From Acanthochlamys bracteata (taxonomy: Eukaryota > Streptophyta > Magnoliopsida > Pandanales > Velloziaceae): DNA of 64,000 nt. The DNA lies in NCBI GenBank assembly GCA_019914995.1, contig CM034134.1, forward strand, positions 6,580,463 through 6,644,462. Reading direction: 5' to 3'. How positions within the stretch are numbered: position 1 is the stretch's first letter; the number at the start of each line of letters is the position of its first letter. Under the pieces are notes generated by a model. It had not been told where the DNA came from, ran no database searches, and saw only the letters and a list, made by a program, of their open reading frames with translations. The position numbers and the translations under genes were made by a program. Of this stretch, positions 1-12,447 are shown piece by piece.

Positions 1-374
1 ATACTTTACTTTGCTTTCTCAATTTAGTATATTTTTTATTAATCTTTACAAAAGCACAACTTTTGATAATTTGATTTGAATTAGAATTAACAATAATTTT
101 TGTGTAACAAACTCGTTATCGGCAATATGATAGACGATAACCGTGCACTTGCAGGATATACTAAGATAGAATGCGGCTAATAATATGTATTATGATGAGT
201 CTAATGTATCACAGATTTATGAACTACAGTGCAACGCTACAAGCGTCAAACAAAGAGGTCGTCTTGTTGCTATTTATTATGTTGAGCTTAAAGCAACTTG
301 GCTTAAATTAGATAAGAGATCCCCATAATAGATGGAGTGTGCTGCCAATATGAATAAGCTTCAGGATTGTATTA

Positions 375-890
375 TTGAACGAACGGGTTCATAATTTTTT
401 GGCTAGTCTTGATGAAGCTTGTGATCAGATTTGAAGTGATATACTTTGAAGTAGTAGAGTGCATAACCTTGAGAGTGTATTTTTTATTGTCTGTGTGGAG
501 GTTCAACGCTAGCTTACTATGCTTGGGATCTATATCTAAAGGTATGGACTCTGCAACTACATAAGTTTTCAAGAATCCTATTATTATGGCTCCCCTAACC
601 TTAGTTTTCAAATCATCTTTACTCATGAGCCGACGCCTAACTAAGGATGAAAAGACAAAACTGACGTGTGATCATTGTGGTCAAAAGGAGCACAAACTTG
701 TTGGGTATTACATGGGGTATCTGAATGAGAGACGGAAAGGAGACGTCAACGAGGACTTCTGAGAGGTGATAAGGCTAACATGACCTACTCCACCACTGCT
801 GCAAATTTAGGTCCTGACTCTAACCAACTTGAATCCTATTGCGTCTTCGACTTCAGGTAACATTGCAAGGCTCTCCTTGCCAACGATGAT
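375..890 (+). pseudogene. copia gag remnant with degenerate zinc knuckle
   Basis: The stretch near 378-515 reads as a typical copia gag segment (NFLASLDEACDQI, then NLESVF and VCVE). At 667-708 there is a CCHC-like knuckle, C-x2-C-x4-H-x4-Y, in which the last cysteine is tyrosine. In intact elements this knuckle binds the RNA genome in the virus-like particle. Stops interrupt the frame repeatedly, so no protein is expected. Confidence 0.6.
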
Positions 891-899
891 AAAGATACA

Positions 900-1440
900 T
901 ATTAGATTATTAATTCTAGAGCTACTAATTATATGACTTATAGTTCTTCCTTATTTATTACTTCTATATTGCCTCACAGAATCATATAGTCATTGCTAAT
1001 AATGAGCTAGTCCTGTAAAGGGGGCAAGATCTATGTTATTGATTCTAACTTTATCGCTGGAGAATATATTATTAGTTCTTTCTTTGTCTAGCAACTTGTT
1101 ATCGATACCGAAAGTTACTAAGCAGCTGAACGGTGTGGTTATAATGTATCCTTTTATCTTGCTATAGAATATCCAGACTCAAGAAATATTTGGTCGTGGT
1201 ACTAAGAAGTGGGGACTACACTATGTTAATAATATAGCACCCGATAGTGTTCTCAATGCTAATAGTCTGAGGACTTATGGTGTAAAGAGATATGACAATT
1301 ACATCGTCGATTTGCTCATGTATCTTTTGGTTATCTAAAGCTTTTATTTTCCTGCTTATTCAATGGTGTTAATCAGTCTACCCTACATTGTGAGACATGC
1401 ATTTTGGCTAAAAGTCATCGGGTATCATATTCATTAAGTC
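900..1440 (+). pseudogene. copia protease and pre-integrase remnant
   Basis: At about 905-965 the translation INSRATNYMTYSSSLF matches the copia aspartic protease signature (family form DSGATNHMT), with the catalytic aspartate replaced by asparagine (NSRAT). Around 1165-1230 the text QEIFGRGTKKWGLHYV matches the segment that normally joins protease to integrase. Frameshifts separate the two. Confidence 0.6.
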
Positions 1441-2560
1441 GAAATAGATGATTTATGTTTTTTGATTTTGTGCATTTTGATGTTTGTGGCCCATCTCCCA
1501 CTTCTATCTTTTTAGGTTTTCGTTAGTTTGTGCTATTTGTTGACGACTGCACACGTTTGATGTGGTTGTATAGTATGAAACATAAAAATGATGTAGTCAA
1601 TACTTTTCAGTAATTTTGTATAATGGTCGTACTCAGTTTTCGCTTTCTATTAAAGTTTTTCTATTTGACAACAGAGTTGAATTTTTGAATATATAGCATA
1701 GTTTTTTCAAGATAAATGTATTTTACATGAGACAACTTGCTCCCGAAAATCACATCAAAATGGAGTTGCTGAATGCAGAAATAGGAATACACTTGAAATT
1801 GCACGTGCCCTTCTTTATGGTGGTTCAGTTCTAAAGCGATTCTAGTTGGATGCTGTTACATATGCTATTTATCTCTTGAATCGGTTACCTTCACGAGTTT
1901 TGGATTTTCAAACTCCTCCATAGGTACTATATCATCCATACTGAATCTCTTTCCAAAGGTTTTCGGATGTGTTGCTTATGTATCAAAGAAAAAGATAGAT
2001 CCTTGTGCTCTATAATGTGTGCTTTTTGGCTTCTCACATCAACAAAAAAGTTATCAATGTTATATATCTCAACCTTCTACTTGACGATTATATATTCCTA
2101 TGGATGTAACCTTTATTGAGGATGCGATGTTTTTTGCGGATATTCCACCGCATGTCATTCAGAGAGAACCGAGAGTGAAGGATATAACTGGTTGGATATA
2201 CAAATGGTCGACAATTCTATAGAGTTGCTCTTACCAGAAAGAGATATATCGTCAGGGAGAGAAATTGCTAATGTAGTGGAGCAATCTATTTATCTGAACT
2301 TATTAAATCTGCCTTGATTGAAATTACTTATCAAACTGTCCCCCCTACATCTTCAAGTACCCAATGAAACTCTTATGGATATTTTTTAGGTACGTATTCC
2401 TATATCCATTAATGATGATTTTTATACTTTACCACCTAGATGAAATCATGGTGTTCCACCTGATCGTTACTCATCAGAGGACAATGTAAAATATGCTATT
2501 GCACAGTATGTGTTTGATCTCAAGTTTTCTTCTAAATGCAAAGCATTTGTGGCTACGATG
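1441..2560 (+). pseudogene. copia integrase remnant
   Basis: FVHFDVCGPSPTS near 1475-1510 carries the first catalytic aspartate region, and FVDDCTRLMW near 1535-1565 follows it. QNGVAECRNRNTLEIA near 1757-1805 is the region of the catalytic glutamate. YVSKKKIDPCAL and the segment PMDVTFIEDAMFF near 2095-2130 are the downstream copia integrase/RT linker. Several stops and shifts separate these blocks. Confidence 0.7.
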
Positions 2561-2589
2561 GATAGCATAAAACTCTAAACCGTGTTTAG

Positions 2590-3960
2590 GAGGTAATGAA
2601 TGATCCAAAGTGGTTGGATGCTATAAACGGTGAGATGGATACATTGCAGAAAAATAATACATTTAACATTATTAGATTACCGAGTGAAAAAAAGTCTGTG
2701 GCATGTAAATAAATTTTCACAGTCAAGTTTAATGAGATGTTAGTGTGGATAGATATAAGACGAGATTAGAATCTAAAGGAGACACTTAGACATATTAAGT
2801 TGACTATCATAAAACTTTTGCGCATGCGGCTAAGATGAATACTATTAGAGTCTTGTTATCTTTAGCAATAAATTTGGATTGGATCCTGAAGCAGTTTGAT
2901 GCCAAAAATACTTTCTTACATGGTGATGTGAAAAAAGAAGTCTATATGACGTTTCCTCTTGGGTATGACGTCACAAGAAGTACAAGTAATGTTTGGAATT
3001 GGTAATAGATTTGATAAAGTGACCATATTAATTATCTATATTGATGATATAATTGTAATTGGTAATAATACAAAATAGATTGAAGTATTATAAGGGTGTT
3101 TGGTCTTAGAATTTAGGATGAAAGATTTGAGAAGTTTGAAATACTTTCTAAGAGTTGAAGTTACTCGTTCCAATTATAAATTTTATTTTATTTCACAAAG
3201 AAAATATGTGATGGTTCTACTTACAGATATTGGTATGCATGATTCTAAACCAGTAGAACACCTGTTGTCCAGAATCCCAATCTTGGAGTCTATATTGATC
3301 AAGCTCTAACTAAAAAGGAGAGATATCACATGTTAATTGGGAGATTGATTTATCTATCATTTACACGCCATGATATTTCTTATGCAGTAAATATAGTTAC
3401 TCAATTTATGCACTCACCTAGTGAAGATCATATGAAGGTTGTGGTCCAAATTCTTCTCTACCTAAAATCTACTCATAGAATGGGACTTATATTCTCTAAA
3501 CATAACCATCTTGAAATTGAGTGTTACATAGATGATGATTGGGCAGAAGTATCACTGATTAGAAAATCTACATCAAATTATTTTATCTTCGTGGGAGGCA
3601 GCCTAGTAACTTGAAAAAGTAAAAAGTTATCGCATTATCGAGTGCAGAAGCCGATTTAGAGGATTCACCAAACTGACTATAGAACTCCTTTGCTCTAGGA
3701 ACTTATTTCTAGAAATTGGTTATCTAGCATCTTCCACAATTAAGTTATTTTGTGACAATAAGATAGTTATTGTTATTGTTCATAATCTAGTACAACATGA
3801 CCGAACAAAACATGTTGAGATGGATTGACATTTTATCAAACAGAAGCTTGAAGCTCAGATTGTTCGTTTTCCATTTGTAAAAGCTGAAGAGGAACTAGCA
3901 AATGTACTTACAAAAATTGTTCCTGATAAAATAATTCATACTCACTTGACAAGTTAGGCA
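2590..3960 (+). pseudogene. copia reverse transcriptase and RNase H remnant
   Basis: AKNTFLHGDVKKEVYM near 2900-2950 and LIIYIDDIIVIGNN near 3027-3070 are the RT palm motifs, the latter with the YxDD box as YIDD. MKDLRSLKYFLRVEV, then GRLIYLSFTRHDISYAVNIV near 3340-3400, lead into the RNase H domain (CYIDDDWAE; later NLVQHDRTKHVEMD near 3785-3825). The piece from about 3330 to 3614 remains open. The others contain stops. Confidence 0.8.
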
Positions 3961-3982
3961 TTAGAGATATATATGCACCGAC

Positions 3983-3993
3983 TTGAGGGGGAG
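3983..3993 (+). other. Polypurine tract of the copia element
   Basis: TTGAGGGGGAG lies directly after the RNase H remnant and just before a TG-starting sequence at about 3997. This is the place and composition of a retrotransposon plus-strand priming site. Confidence 0.65.
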
Positions 3994-3996
3994 TAT

Positions 3997-4210
3997 TGAA
4001 ATGAGTAAAATATCAAATATACTCTTGTAGCATATATATATATATATATATTTATGGGATATGATAGAGGTACATGACATCCATAAAGGCACATGGTGCA
4101 CATACCCGCCAAAAGTGGCCGGCAAGACATCCAAATTCAATCTCCACCGTTGAATATGAAGAACCATAAGTTAGATATATATATAATATTTTTTATTAGA
4201 GGTGAATAAG
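3997..4210 (+). repeat. 3' LTR (start) of the copia element
   Basis: The sequence starts TGAAATGAG after the polypurine tract and contains a (TA)n microsatellite at about 4029-4050. The end is not defined because the partner LTR is outside the window. On the minus strand an AATAAA lies at 4192-4197, about 100 bp past the fucosyltransferase stop codon, and could serve as that gene's polyadenylation signal. Confidence 0.5.
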
Positions 4211-4297
4211 AAATAATTTGGTTTGTTATCAGCAGGTAGCTTGTAGAGTCGAGCATATTGTGTCAAGAACTTCCTTGAGAAAGAATATCGAAAACAA

Positions 4298-7116
4298 TCA
4301 CGAAATCTTGTTCTTGTTGATCAACTTATAGCCAGATATCATATCTCTACATTTAGTCAAGATTTGTGCCAATTGCATATTGGTATCAATCTCCTTCATG
4401 CTGCAATTGAAGTACGAAGCAAAATGAAAACATGGCTCCATTGACGAATCTCTATAGCACGGTTCTACAGGGTTATCTGTATGGTGCACGCTCAGTACCC
4501 ATGGCTTCAATCCGCCTATTCCTTGAGCAACATACCCAAATGTTGACATGGCGGAGGTGATCAATTGATCGGTCATGCTGAGCAGGAACATCTCGGCAAG
4601 TGCTTTCTTTTCCTGCATCATGTTGCCTCTCTTTTCAGACTCTTCATGACTCGGTTGGTGCACATTGATTGTCTCACTGTTAGAGTTGGGGTGCTCCCAG
4701 TACAATTCCTTCATGTTTTCGTAGAACAACGAACTCAGAGAAGTCATTAGAACAGCTGTTGATCTTGTCGTGTTCCTAGTTGGAGATAAATGCTCTTGAT
4801 GATTGGTGTCTGGAAGTAGTTTTCCGTTCACTGCACAACGGAGTATATGAGCTGTTATATATGGTGTGGCCTGCTGATTAAACACTCGTACTTGGATGCC
4901 TAGCCTTTTGTCAGCATTGGCTAAATAACCTTCATAGTACCTATAGCACAAATTCAAAATCAGTTATATATATATACATTTATCAGCTTAAGCTTTCGGA
5001 CAGAAATTGTACCTTATAATTAGCCCCCAAACATCATTGGTCGGATGGAAAAGATACCGGCCAAGATGATGAAAGACGGTTTCCTTATCAGGGAACATAT
5101 TGTTCAGTTCATCTTGAAATCCTGGCATCTGAAAGAAAGATGGCAAAAAATACTGGTTCGATAGCAGCACGATCCATGGAACTTTCTGAAGAAAAACTGA
5201 AGATTCTTCGCAAAAGAACTGACTATCAAACTCATTGTAGTCATGAATTAAGTACATGTCAACATACGACGGAATTGGGCCACCAGTTTTGTGGTATTTC
5301 ACCATGTTACCGTAGCTTCTCAGGTCCTTTTGCCTGAATCCTAAAGGCGATAATGGAAATCCTGGAGGCAAAAACCATGAGCTTCCGGGAAACGGTTCGC
5401 AGAATAAAAGATCCATGTCTTTGCCTTTGTCGATGAGTAGTACTCTGTTACTGAGAAGAGCATAGAGGAAAGTTGAAGCTATGGATACCATTCTGTTGCC
5501 TAAGCCACTGTTGTACACCCAAACGATGTACCTGCATTCTGAATTACTACTGATGTGAGTACCTGACTTTATTTGTTTGATACTTGTTTTGAATGGCTCT
5601 GTATATGGGCCGCATTTCCGATGCAAATCTTCGTATTTCCGTAGTTTTTCAATGAGATAAGATGAAGGTTTATGTGGAGATGGTTTTCGGTAGAGAGCAC
5701 TTTGGTTTCGGCTCCAACAAGACAGCTCATTGAAGCTAAAAGCTAGAAGGCCACCGAGAGTTCTGTCCAAGAAAATGGTATCAGAAGAATTGTTAGAATC
5801 AGTTGCAGAACCTTGGTGATAGCTGATATCTTCGCCTTTTGATGAATTATTCTTGATTGAATCAATAGAAGCATTTGGAGGATCAAAAAGGTCACCAAGA
5901 AATTTTTTCTTCTGAGATTGAATGGAATCATTTGAAACACCTGAAGCTGGAAAAGTATGAATTAAACACATGCCTAAGTTTGTAGTCAGGAACTTCTTAA
6001 ATTGAAGTTACAAAAAAACAATGTTGACCTTCGGTGAGTATGTTATATAAGATTATCTTATTTGTTTAACATGAAATAGTGAAATTTCTGAGAATACGTA
6101 GAGAAGCATGGTAATAATGACGGTCAAATGTGCAAAATTTACAAAATGACGATTTACCAAATAACTTTTATGAGTAATTATTACGTGGAGTGTGGTTAAA
6201 AATTTCATGGATCCAGCGAATCCAACCACGCACTTTAATATCAGTATATCTTGCAATGCGACAAAATAAGTTAGACGAGTGATCAAAATTTAACCTCTTG
6301 CTAAAGTTATTTTACGAATCAGATTTATGTAATAATTTCACTCTATTCGACTATATTTTGTTCCTCACTTTGACTCAAGTTTCAATTAATACCATATATA
6401 TAATCAACTCCAGACAAAATTGAAGTGTCACAAGATAACCAAGCAATTGTTTTAGTAATGGAAGTGCCAAACTCTAACAAGCAGCTAAAGTTTCCATGAT
6501 TCTAAAAGTTCAGAGAAAAATGTTTGTCATTCATATTTGATTAAAACCATTGAATTCTTTCTACTTTGTTAACTTTCTCATGTTAATTTTCATTTGGAGT
6601 ATATGATATATTGCAATTTTAATTGGATCTGATCATAGAAATATATATACACATGAAGAAGCAAGAAACTAATGTAATGTGTTAAATATTTATACTGAAA
6701 ACATAGTGTTCCGCATAAATAAACAACTACACCAGTTCCAAACATACTTGTGAATTAAGTTCATGTCCTACAACTATGATGATCACACACTGAGTTTCGA
6801 CACAACAGAATATTATCTCACATGTAAATTTACCTGACGTCGTTAGTAAAGCTTGACAGCCGCGCTTGCCGGTGAACGAAAATCTACCAACTCCATCCAT
6901 CATCTGATTCCAAACACTTCCATTATATATGGTTACAGCAATCGGAAACATAACCAGACAACCTACAAGTGTCGTCACCGTTCTTCTACTAGCCAACAAA
7001 TTAACACCGGCAAACGATCCCGGTAGCCTTCTTTGTTCTTCCAGATGATCACCATCGAGATCATCTGTTGCTGTTTGCACTGCTGGTCTTGGTCCACCGT
7101 GTTTCTCTACTTCCAT
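4298..7116 (-). CDS. Galactoside/xyloglucan fucosyltransferase (GT37), three exons
   Basis: Golgi enzyme that transfers fucose from GDP-fucose to galactose on cell-wall polysaccharide (xyloglucan, or arabinogalactan in some members). Exons on the minus strand: 7116-6834, 5946-5013 and 4940-4298. All junctions are GT/AG and phases match, giving 619 residues, within the family's range. The N terminus has a cytosolic tail and one membrane segment at about residues 46-64, fitting a type II Golgi protein. Family blocks in order are LGGLLA, SPHKPSSYLIEKLRKYE, GLGNR at about 242-246, GKDMDLLFCEPFPGSSW, VFHHLGRYLFHPTNDVWGL, YLANADKRLGIQVRVF, HQPSHEE at about 500-506 and STFGYVAQGIGGLKPW. No stop or shift interrupts it. 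Exon 2 can start at 5946 or 5940 (tandem AG sites, both in frame). One oddity is TSAMSTFG where the family usually has TSAWSTFG. The substrate cannot be decided from sequence alone. Confidence 0.9.
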
Positions 7117-7155
7117 ATCTTTCTTCAGTTTGTAGAGTTTACAATGACAACATAC

Positions 7156-7162
7156 TTTTATA
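7156..7162 (-). promoter_or_regulatory. TATA box of the fucosyltransferase gene
   Basis: TATAAAA on the minus strand, 40-46 bp upstream of the chosen ATG. This spacing would leave a very short 5' leader, so another start site further upstream is possible. Confidence 0.4.
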
Positions 7163-10100
7163 CACTTTGTTCTTCCTCCTATTATTTTAGTGAAATGACG
7201 GTCTCAATTTAAAACACTCGTTTCTAAAACCCCAACTATCAATTTGATTGGCTCCTTGTTACTTAATAATTGCCAAGTTAATTGATGATTGAATGCAAAA
7301 TTGAATGATTCATTTGACTGAAGTTTTATTTAGATAGGTTTTTTTGAAGTAATATTCTTAGTTTGATCTTATTTTTTTATTGTTTTCATGAAGCAGAGTA
7401 TTCTTCAACAGAAACGCGATACGACAAGCTTTATAATCACCATGTCTTCAGGAACTTGCCCCACAACGGAAAATAACTTCTATTGAAGTGGTTCGCCGTT
7501 CAACATTTCTGAAGTATTCTGATAGAGTTATAGTAAGTTGCCGTGGTATTACGGCACTAAATTAACGTGTTTTACTATTATATTTCCAATGATAGCGATA
7601 TTTTAGTACGTAAGAAAGTTTCTTTTTCATATATTTGTTTTGACTTCCGTCATATTTAAGCGAGTACAACTGTTTTCATCGTAGATTTAACGCAAAGTAA
7701 TCACATTTTTCTAACATAAGGAAAAATTTTATATGTTTAAATTTCTTTGAAGTAATTAAATTATAGCGCTAATTTAATGACTTCGAAGTAAAATATTCAC
7801 GTTTTAGACAATTTAGGTACGTTTCAAACCTTTTGATTTTCTTTAGCTATTACAGTATTAAGATAATGTTTTAGATAATAATACTACATGTGATTTCTTA
7901 ATAATTAAAAACATCACGTTGTTAGGATATAGTTTATTTAAACCGGTATTCCATACCGTATAATATAAGAAAATATGCATAAACGTATAGTATGTGAAGT
8001 GCTTGTACTATTGTTCTAATTTTGTATGAACATCAAAAGAGACAAGAATTAATTTTATGTATAATAATTAAATTTTACGTCCCCATCAAAAAAATTAATG
8101 TGGAATTTGAGCAAACTATAGGAGCAAGCTCACTAGAGTTAACGAATTAATTATCTGCTTATGTTTTTCAAAGTTCCAAAATTTAAATAAACGGTTATAG
8201 AATGAAGTTTGAGCGTGAATTATAAAAATTAAAACTTTCTGTAAAAAATAAATATAGAAATTTTAACTTGAAATAAAACTTGACTTAGATTTTAACGTGA
8301 AATAATTTGAACGTCTGTACTGGCTCTATTGTCGGGCGATCTAAGATAGATTTTGGTAACTGTTTAGGACAATGATTTCTTAAAGAACTTATACGTATGA
8401 TGTCAATCAAACCAACGCATCACAATAGTTGAAGGTCCCTCCCTCATAGTTATCTGGAAACGACGACGGATTCAGCTATTGTGCCACTCAAACAAATTAA
8501 ATAATTAAGATGTCGGTCCAATGATACAATAGCTATTAGAGTTTTCAAAATTTTAGTTGGTGTTAAGAAATGCTTTTTAGATCTATTTAAACTTTATTTT
8601 ATATTTTTTATAATATAAAAAATATAATAATTTCATATAGTAAAAATTTATTATTATTTATTATATTTTTTATATACAAATAAAATTTATTTAAAATAAC
8701 TTTTTGTGAAAAATTTGATTTCATAAAAACTTTCAAATATTTCTTTAAACCAGATTATCAAGTAGCTACTTTCAAACCGAGCAAGTTTTCATAAAAGATA
8801 AGCTGCACTATAAACCACGGTGAAAGTAAGATAAACGACTATCACAAACATAAGTAATTTATAAGAATTTAGAGTATATTGAACTAAGCTTAAAATTAAG
8901 TACTTATTAAATAATAAATTTATTTTAAATTTTAATATAAGAAGTTTGAAACTTATTTAAGTAAGGAGCTTACTTTATAAGTATGTTTAGATTAAATCAG
9001 TTTATCCTTAAAATATGTTGAAAATAGTGCTTTGCAACAAAAAAAACAGTTAAAATCTAAAGTAAAATAAGAATGACTAAAATATTCTTCAATGTATAAT
9101 ATGTGATATATATTAAATTTAATAATTTTTATATATTATTTCAACTTATTTTACTAGTTTTATATATTATTTTTCAACTTATTTATAATTTTTATGCAAT
9201 GAACAATAATGAATTATTAAGATGTAAATAATAAATAAATATATAGTTATATATTTAGTAATTTTAACACATAATACAATAATATATCTAGCAAGTACAA
9301 ATAATCTGTATCATATGAATACCATCCATTGAACATAAAAGTTACTATCGTACAATTAATCCAATTAATAATCAATTTCAAAATTACAATTGTACAATCT
9401 TGTAAATAGCGTAATCTTCACTATGAATAAAAGACGCAAACTTTTCGAAACAAAGGAATTGAAACATGTAAATGTTTAAAGAAATACAAAATTTTTTGGC
9501 ACAATCATCTTTGTTCATAGCCACAAGTCAAGCAGAACCAAATAGCAGCATATTCAGCAAAATTTATTATTTCCAAAACACATATTTATAAATTTAGCAA
9601 ACTAATTTTTCTATCAGTGTTGTAGGTTCTTCTAGAGCAATAATACGAGTTACTCCATTGGAATTGCGGTTGATGTATATTTTCTGTTTGTTGTATTATT
9701 CAAGATGATTGTTTTAATGACTATCGTGCTTCCCTGAGAAAAATTTAATAAAAACTAGACTGCTTAACCACTTATAGACTAGGAAACACCTTTTCACACA
9801 CCATGCTTTTATCTCAATCCTGAATGGAAAGACCAAGGTTTTCGTTTTTAATGCAAACAAGCTCACCCTGCTAGATTGTAAGCAAGTTCGCCTCATTTAC
9901 GGAAACTGAATCTGTAATTTCAATTTTGATTGTCCACTTGCTAGCTTAACCAAACTCAACCAACAAAATTCCTATTTTCACAAAAAAAAAAGAAAAGGCC
10001 TTTAAATACCAAAATTTTAAGGACCAAAAGAATTTCTAATCATTAATAATATATTGGTGACCGGGTACAAGATGGTCACAAATAAATAAGCATCAACGAC

Positions 10101-10222
10101 CAACAAAAGAGTTGGCGGCTAATAATGTAAATATTTGCGACCGATCTAAAGTCATAAGATTTAACAATTTTTTGTCATAAATAGGAGAACTAATTTACAT
10201 CTCAGAACATCTACATATATTA
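7163..10222. other. AT-rich intergenic region upstream of the fucosyltransferase
   Basis: No coding region, RNA gene or intact element is recognisable. It contains long A/T tracts and the foldback at 8572-8710 described separately. The upstream regulatory region of the fucosyltransferase should lie in its first part. Confidence 0.6.
8572..8710. repeat. AT-rich foldback (possible MITE remnant)
   Basis: The left arm (about 8572-8632, ATTTAAACTTTATTTTATAT then a run ending in AAAAAATATAATAA) is imperfectly complementary to the right arm (about 8650-8710, ending in TTTATTTAAAATAACTTTTT). The composition is almost pure A/T, so chance pairing contributes. Confidence 0.35.
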
Positions 10223-11272
10223 TGACAACAAGGATTTCTAATTATAATTTATAAATTTGGTGCACTAATGTTTAAACTAAGTTATGCAAATAGTAAAATA
10301 GAAAAATATTCAAAAAATCAGTTGATTACTTTATACTATTTCATGAAAAAAGAGACATAACACAACAACAAAAGCAAAATCACCTATATCAGAACTACGT
10401 CATAACAATAAATTTTTTATACATAATAGTCAAGGAACAGACAGATATATCAAAAGACTACTCGTCATCTTATACAAGACTGTGAAATCGACCAAGTGCT
10501 AGAACATAAACCAAAAATGAAACAAAGATTCAACAAATTAATAGCTGATTGATTGTCTACTATATTGCTGCTATATGAAACAACAAACATCTCAACAGAA
10601 GGTGATCAATATATACATTTCAGAGATAGATCAAACGTGATGGGAAGTCCAATTGAGCCCAATTTTTTATCAGAGTTGGAGCATCGTATCAATAGTAAAT
10701 TCATATCAAGAATTATAAAGAATCACAACAAAAGAACATCAAGAATATGATGTGAAAGTATTACCAAAGCTATATTAACAATAGTCCAGTGATGAGAACA
10801 ACATTCAGAATTCGATATCCACTCAAGAAGAACACATTGATGGTATTATAATGAGTTATCATATACATCATCCACTATCCTTCAACAATAATACATCATG
10901 GCACCATGTTACATCTGAGTACAATATTGGGAGGTGAACACATGTTCCAACTAATAAAAGGAAGAAGACGAAGTTGCAAAGAGCTATTGAAGAAAGCTTC
11001 AAGCAGAGGGAATGATACCAATACACCAAGGAGATGTTAATGTTCAATTATCAAGCATACAATCATGAAGAACAAAGTTTATATATTGGAGGTCTCAGCT
11101 AAACTAGTAGACCTAAAGCTACACAGGAGCACAATACACTACTAGAACATCACCATGCCGATTGACAAATTCAAGGAGGAAAAGATCAATTCGATCTTGA
11201 CTCATCCCAACAATCCGGTCTAAATCATCTTAGTATTGGGGCCACTAAAGAAGAAGAAGAAGATTCCACAGC
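10223..11272 (+). repeat. Partial Sirevirus-like LTR, copy 0
   Basis: Blocks here align with the first two thirds of the LTR copies at 11273 and 20179: the ATTATAATTTATAA start region, the TATATACATTTCAGAGATAGA block at about 10610, and the TTAGTATTGGGGCCACTAAAG block at about 11230, whose counterpart is near 15050. It stops exactly where the next LTR begins (TGTTCCAAC at 11273), so the later element appears to have inserted into it or to have recombined with it. Confidence 0.55.
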
Positions 11273-12231
11273 TGTTCCAACTTCAAAGTTAATTTTGATC
11301 ATAACAAGAATTAAAAGTGTTAGGTGCATTAATAGTTTAAACCAAGTTGTGCAGATTTGTAAGGTCAGATTCCTACTACAAAACAAGTAGCTATATCCGA
11401 GTTATTTTTTATCTAGTAGAAGATTGAAAAAATTACAAAGTGTTGAAGCCAACAGAATAGAGCACAATAGAAGAATCCTTTACAGAAGAGATTGGACTCA
11501 ATTGAAACAAGCCACTAGATTGCTGCTATTTTACTGATCCGATAGAAAGTGATCATTATATATATTTCAAAGACAGTTTTAAGAATTATGCAAGTTTTGT
11601 TTGAGCCTAATCCTTTATTAGAGTTAAAGTAATATGCACGCAAAACATTGACCAAAGAGCTTCATCAAATCAACATCACAAATTAGAAAAATCGTAAGAG
11701 TTTGGAATAAAATTCACAAAAATTGCGCTATAGAAAATCAGACAATCCTGGAGCTTATCTTCAGATGATGTTTGATCAAGATTTTCTCAGTAGTTACAAG
11801 CAACAGTTTAAGCACTTAATGAGCATCGTATCCGCTACCAATTCAGATCAAGAACTATAGAAAATCTCAACAAATGAAGGTGATAGATGGTAGATATCTA
11901 GACTACTTGACTGAAAATAAATATGCAAGTAACGTGCAGAGAAAGAAGGTATAAGGCTAAATATAATTGGAAAGGAAAAAACAAAACATATATTTCTTGA
12001 TGCTTCTCAATGCTAAGTTTGCATCTATATATAAAATACACCTCATCAGAGTTCATAACAAAATCTAACACCAGTCCTTAAGGTACTCTAATGCAACTGA
12101 ATAACTGACAACTCAAAAGTCTTAGCAGACTCTACTACTCTTCCTAATCGTTATGGCTTACGGCAACTAACTCATATTAAAGTTTTTATTTGTATCTAAC
12201 TCTTCTAATAAATTTAGCTCTAATCACTTAC

Positions 12232-12366
12232 AACCAATACATGTGCAGTCCCGAGCTGAATTTCTTTTGATTCGTCTTGGATGGCCTTCAGCTCTCTTTG
12301 TCGGTTGACTTCTTGCTTGCGTATCAGAAGGTCAAGAGCATAGTGCAAAATGCTATCAGAATCTTT
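12232..12366 (-). pseudogene. Exon-like segment inside the LTR, unknown gene
   Basis: On the minus strand an open 45-codon stretch is bounded by an acceptor-like GGCAG before 12366 and a strong donor GTAAGTG after 12232, in phase 0 at both ends. The translation is charged and helical looking (RKQEVNRQRELKAIQDESKE, then IQLGTAHVLVV). I do not recognise the family. The first part of this exon and the preceding intron-like sequence recur at about 20795-20880 in the partner LTR. It could be a captured host exon or a chance open frame. Confidence 0.3.
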
Positions 12367-12447
12367 CTGCCAACAATCCAGATTTGAGTTTAAGAATGTG
12401 AATTTAGTTTCAATTCGAACAGAATTGAAGGATCTATTTACAAATGT

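Larger units (their letters stand above)
1..4210 (+). mobile_element. Decayed Ty1/copia retrotransposon, 5' end outside window
   Basis: Translating the plus strand piecewise gives the copia domain order gag, protease, integrase, reverse transcriptase, RNase H, then a polypurine tract and the start of a 3' LTR. Every domain is broken by stops and frameshifts, so the element is long dead. The 5' LTR and primer-binding site are not in the window. The element ends about 90 bp beyond the stop codon of the convergent fucosyltransferase gene. The exact 3' limit is uncertain because no second LTR copy is available for comparison. Confidence 0.85.

Noticed and set aside
372-626. Open frame of 84 codons on the minus strand
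   Set aside because: Shadow of the plus-strand copia gag remnant, whose translation (NFLASLDEA) is recognisable.
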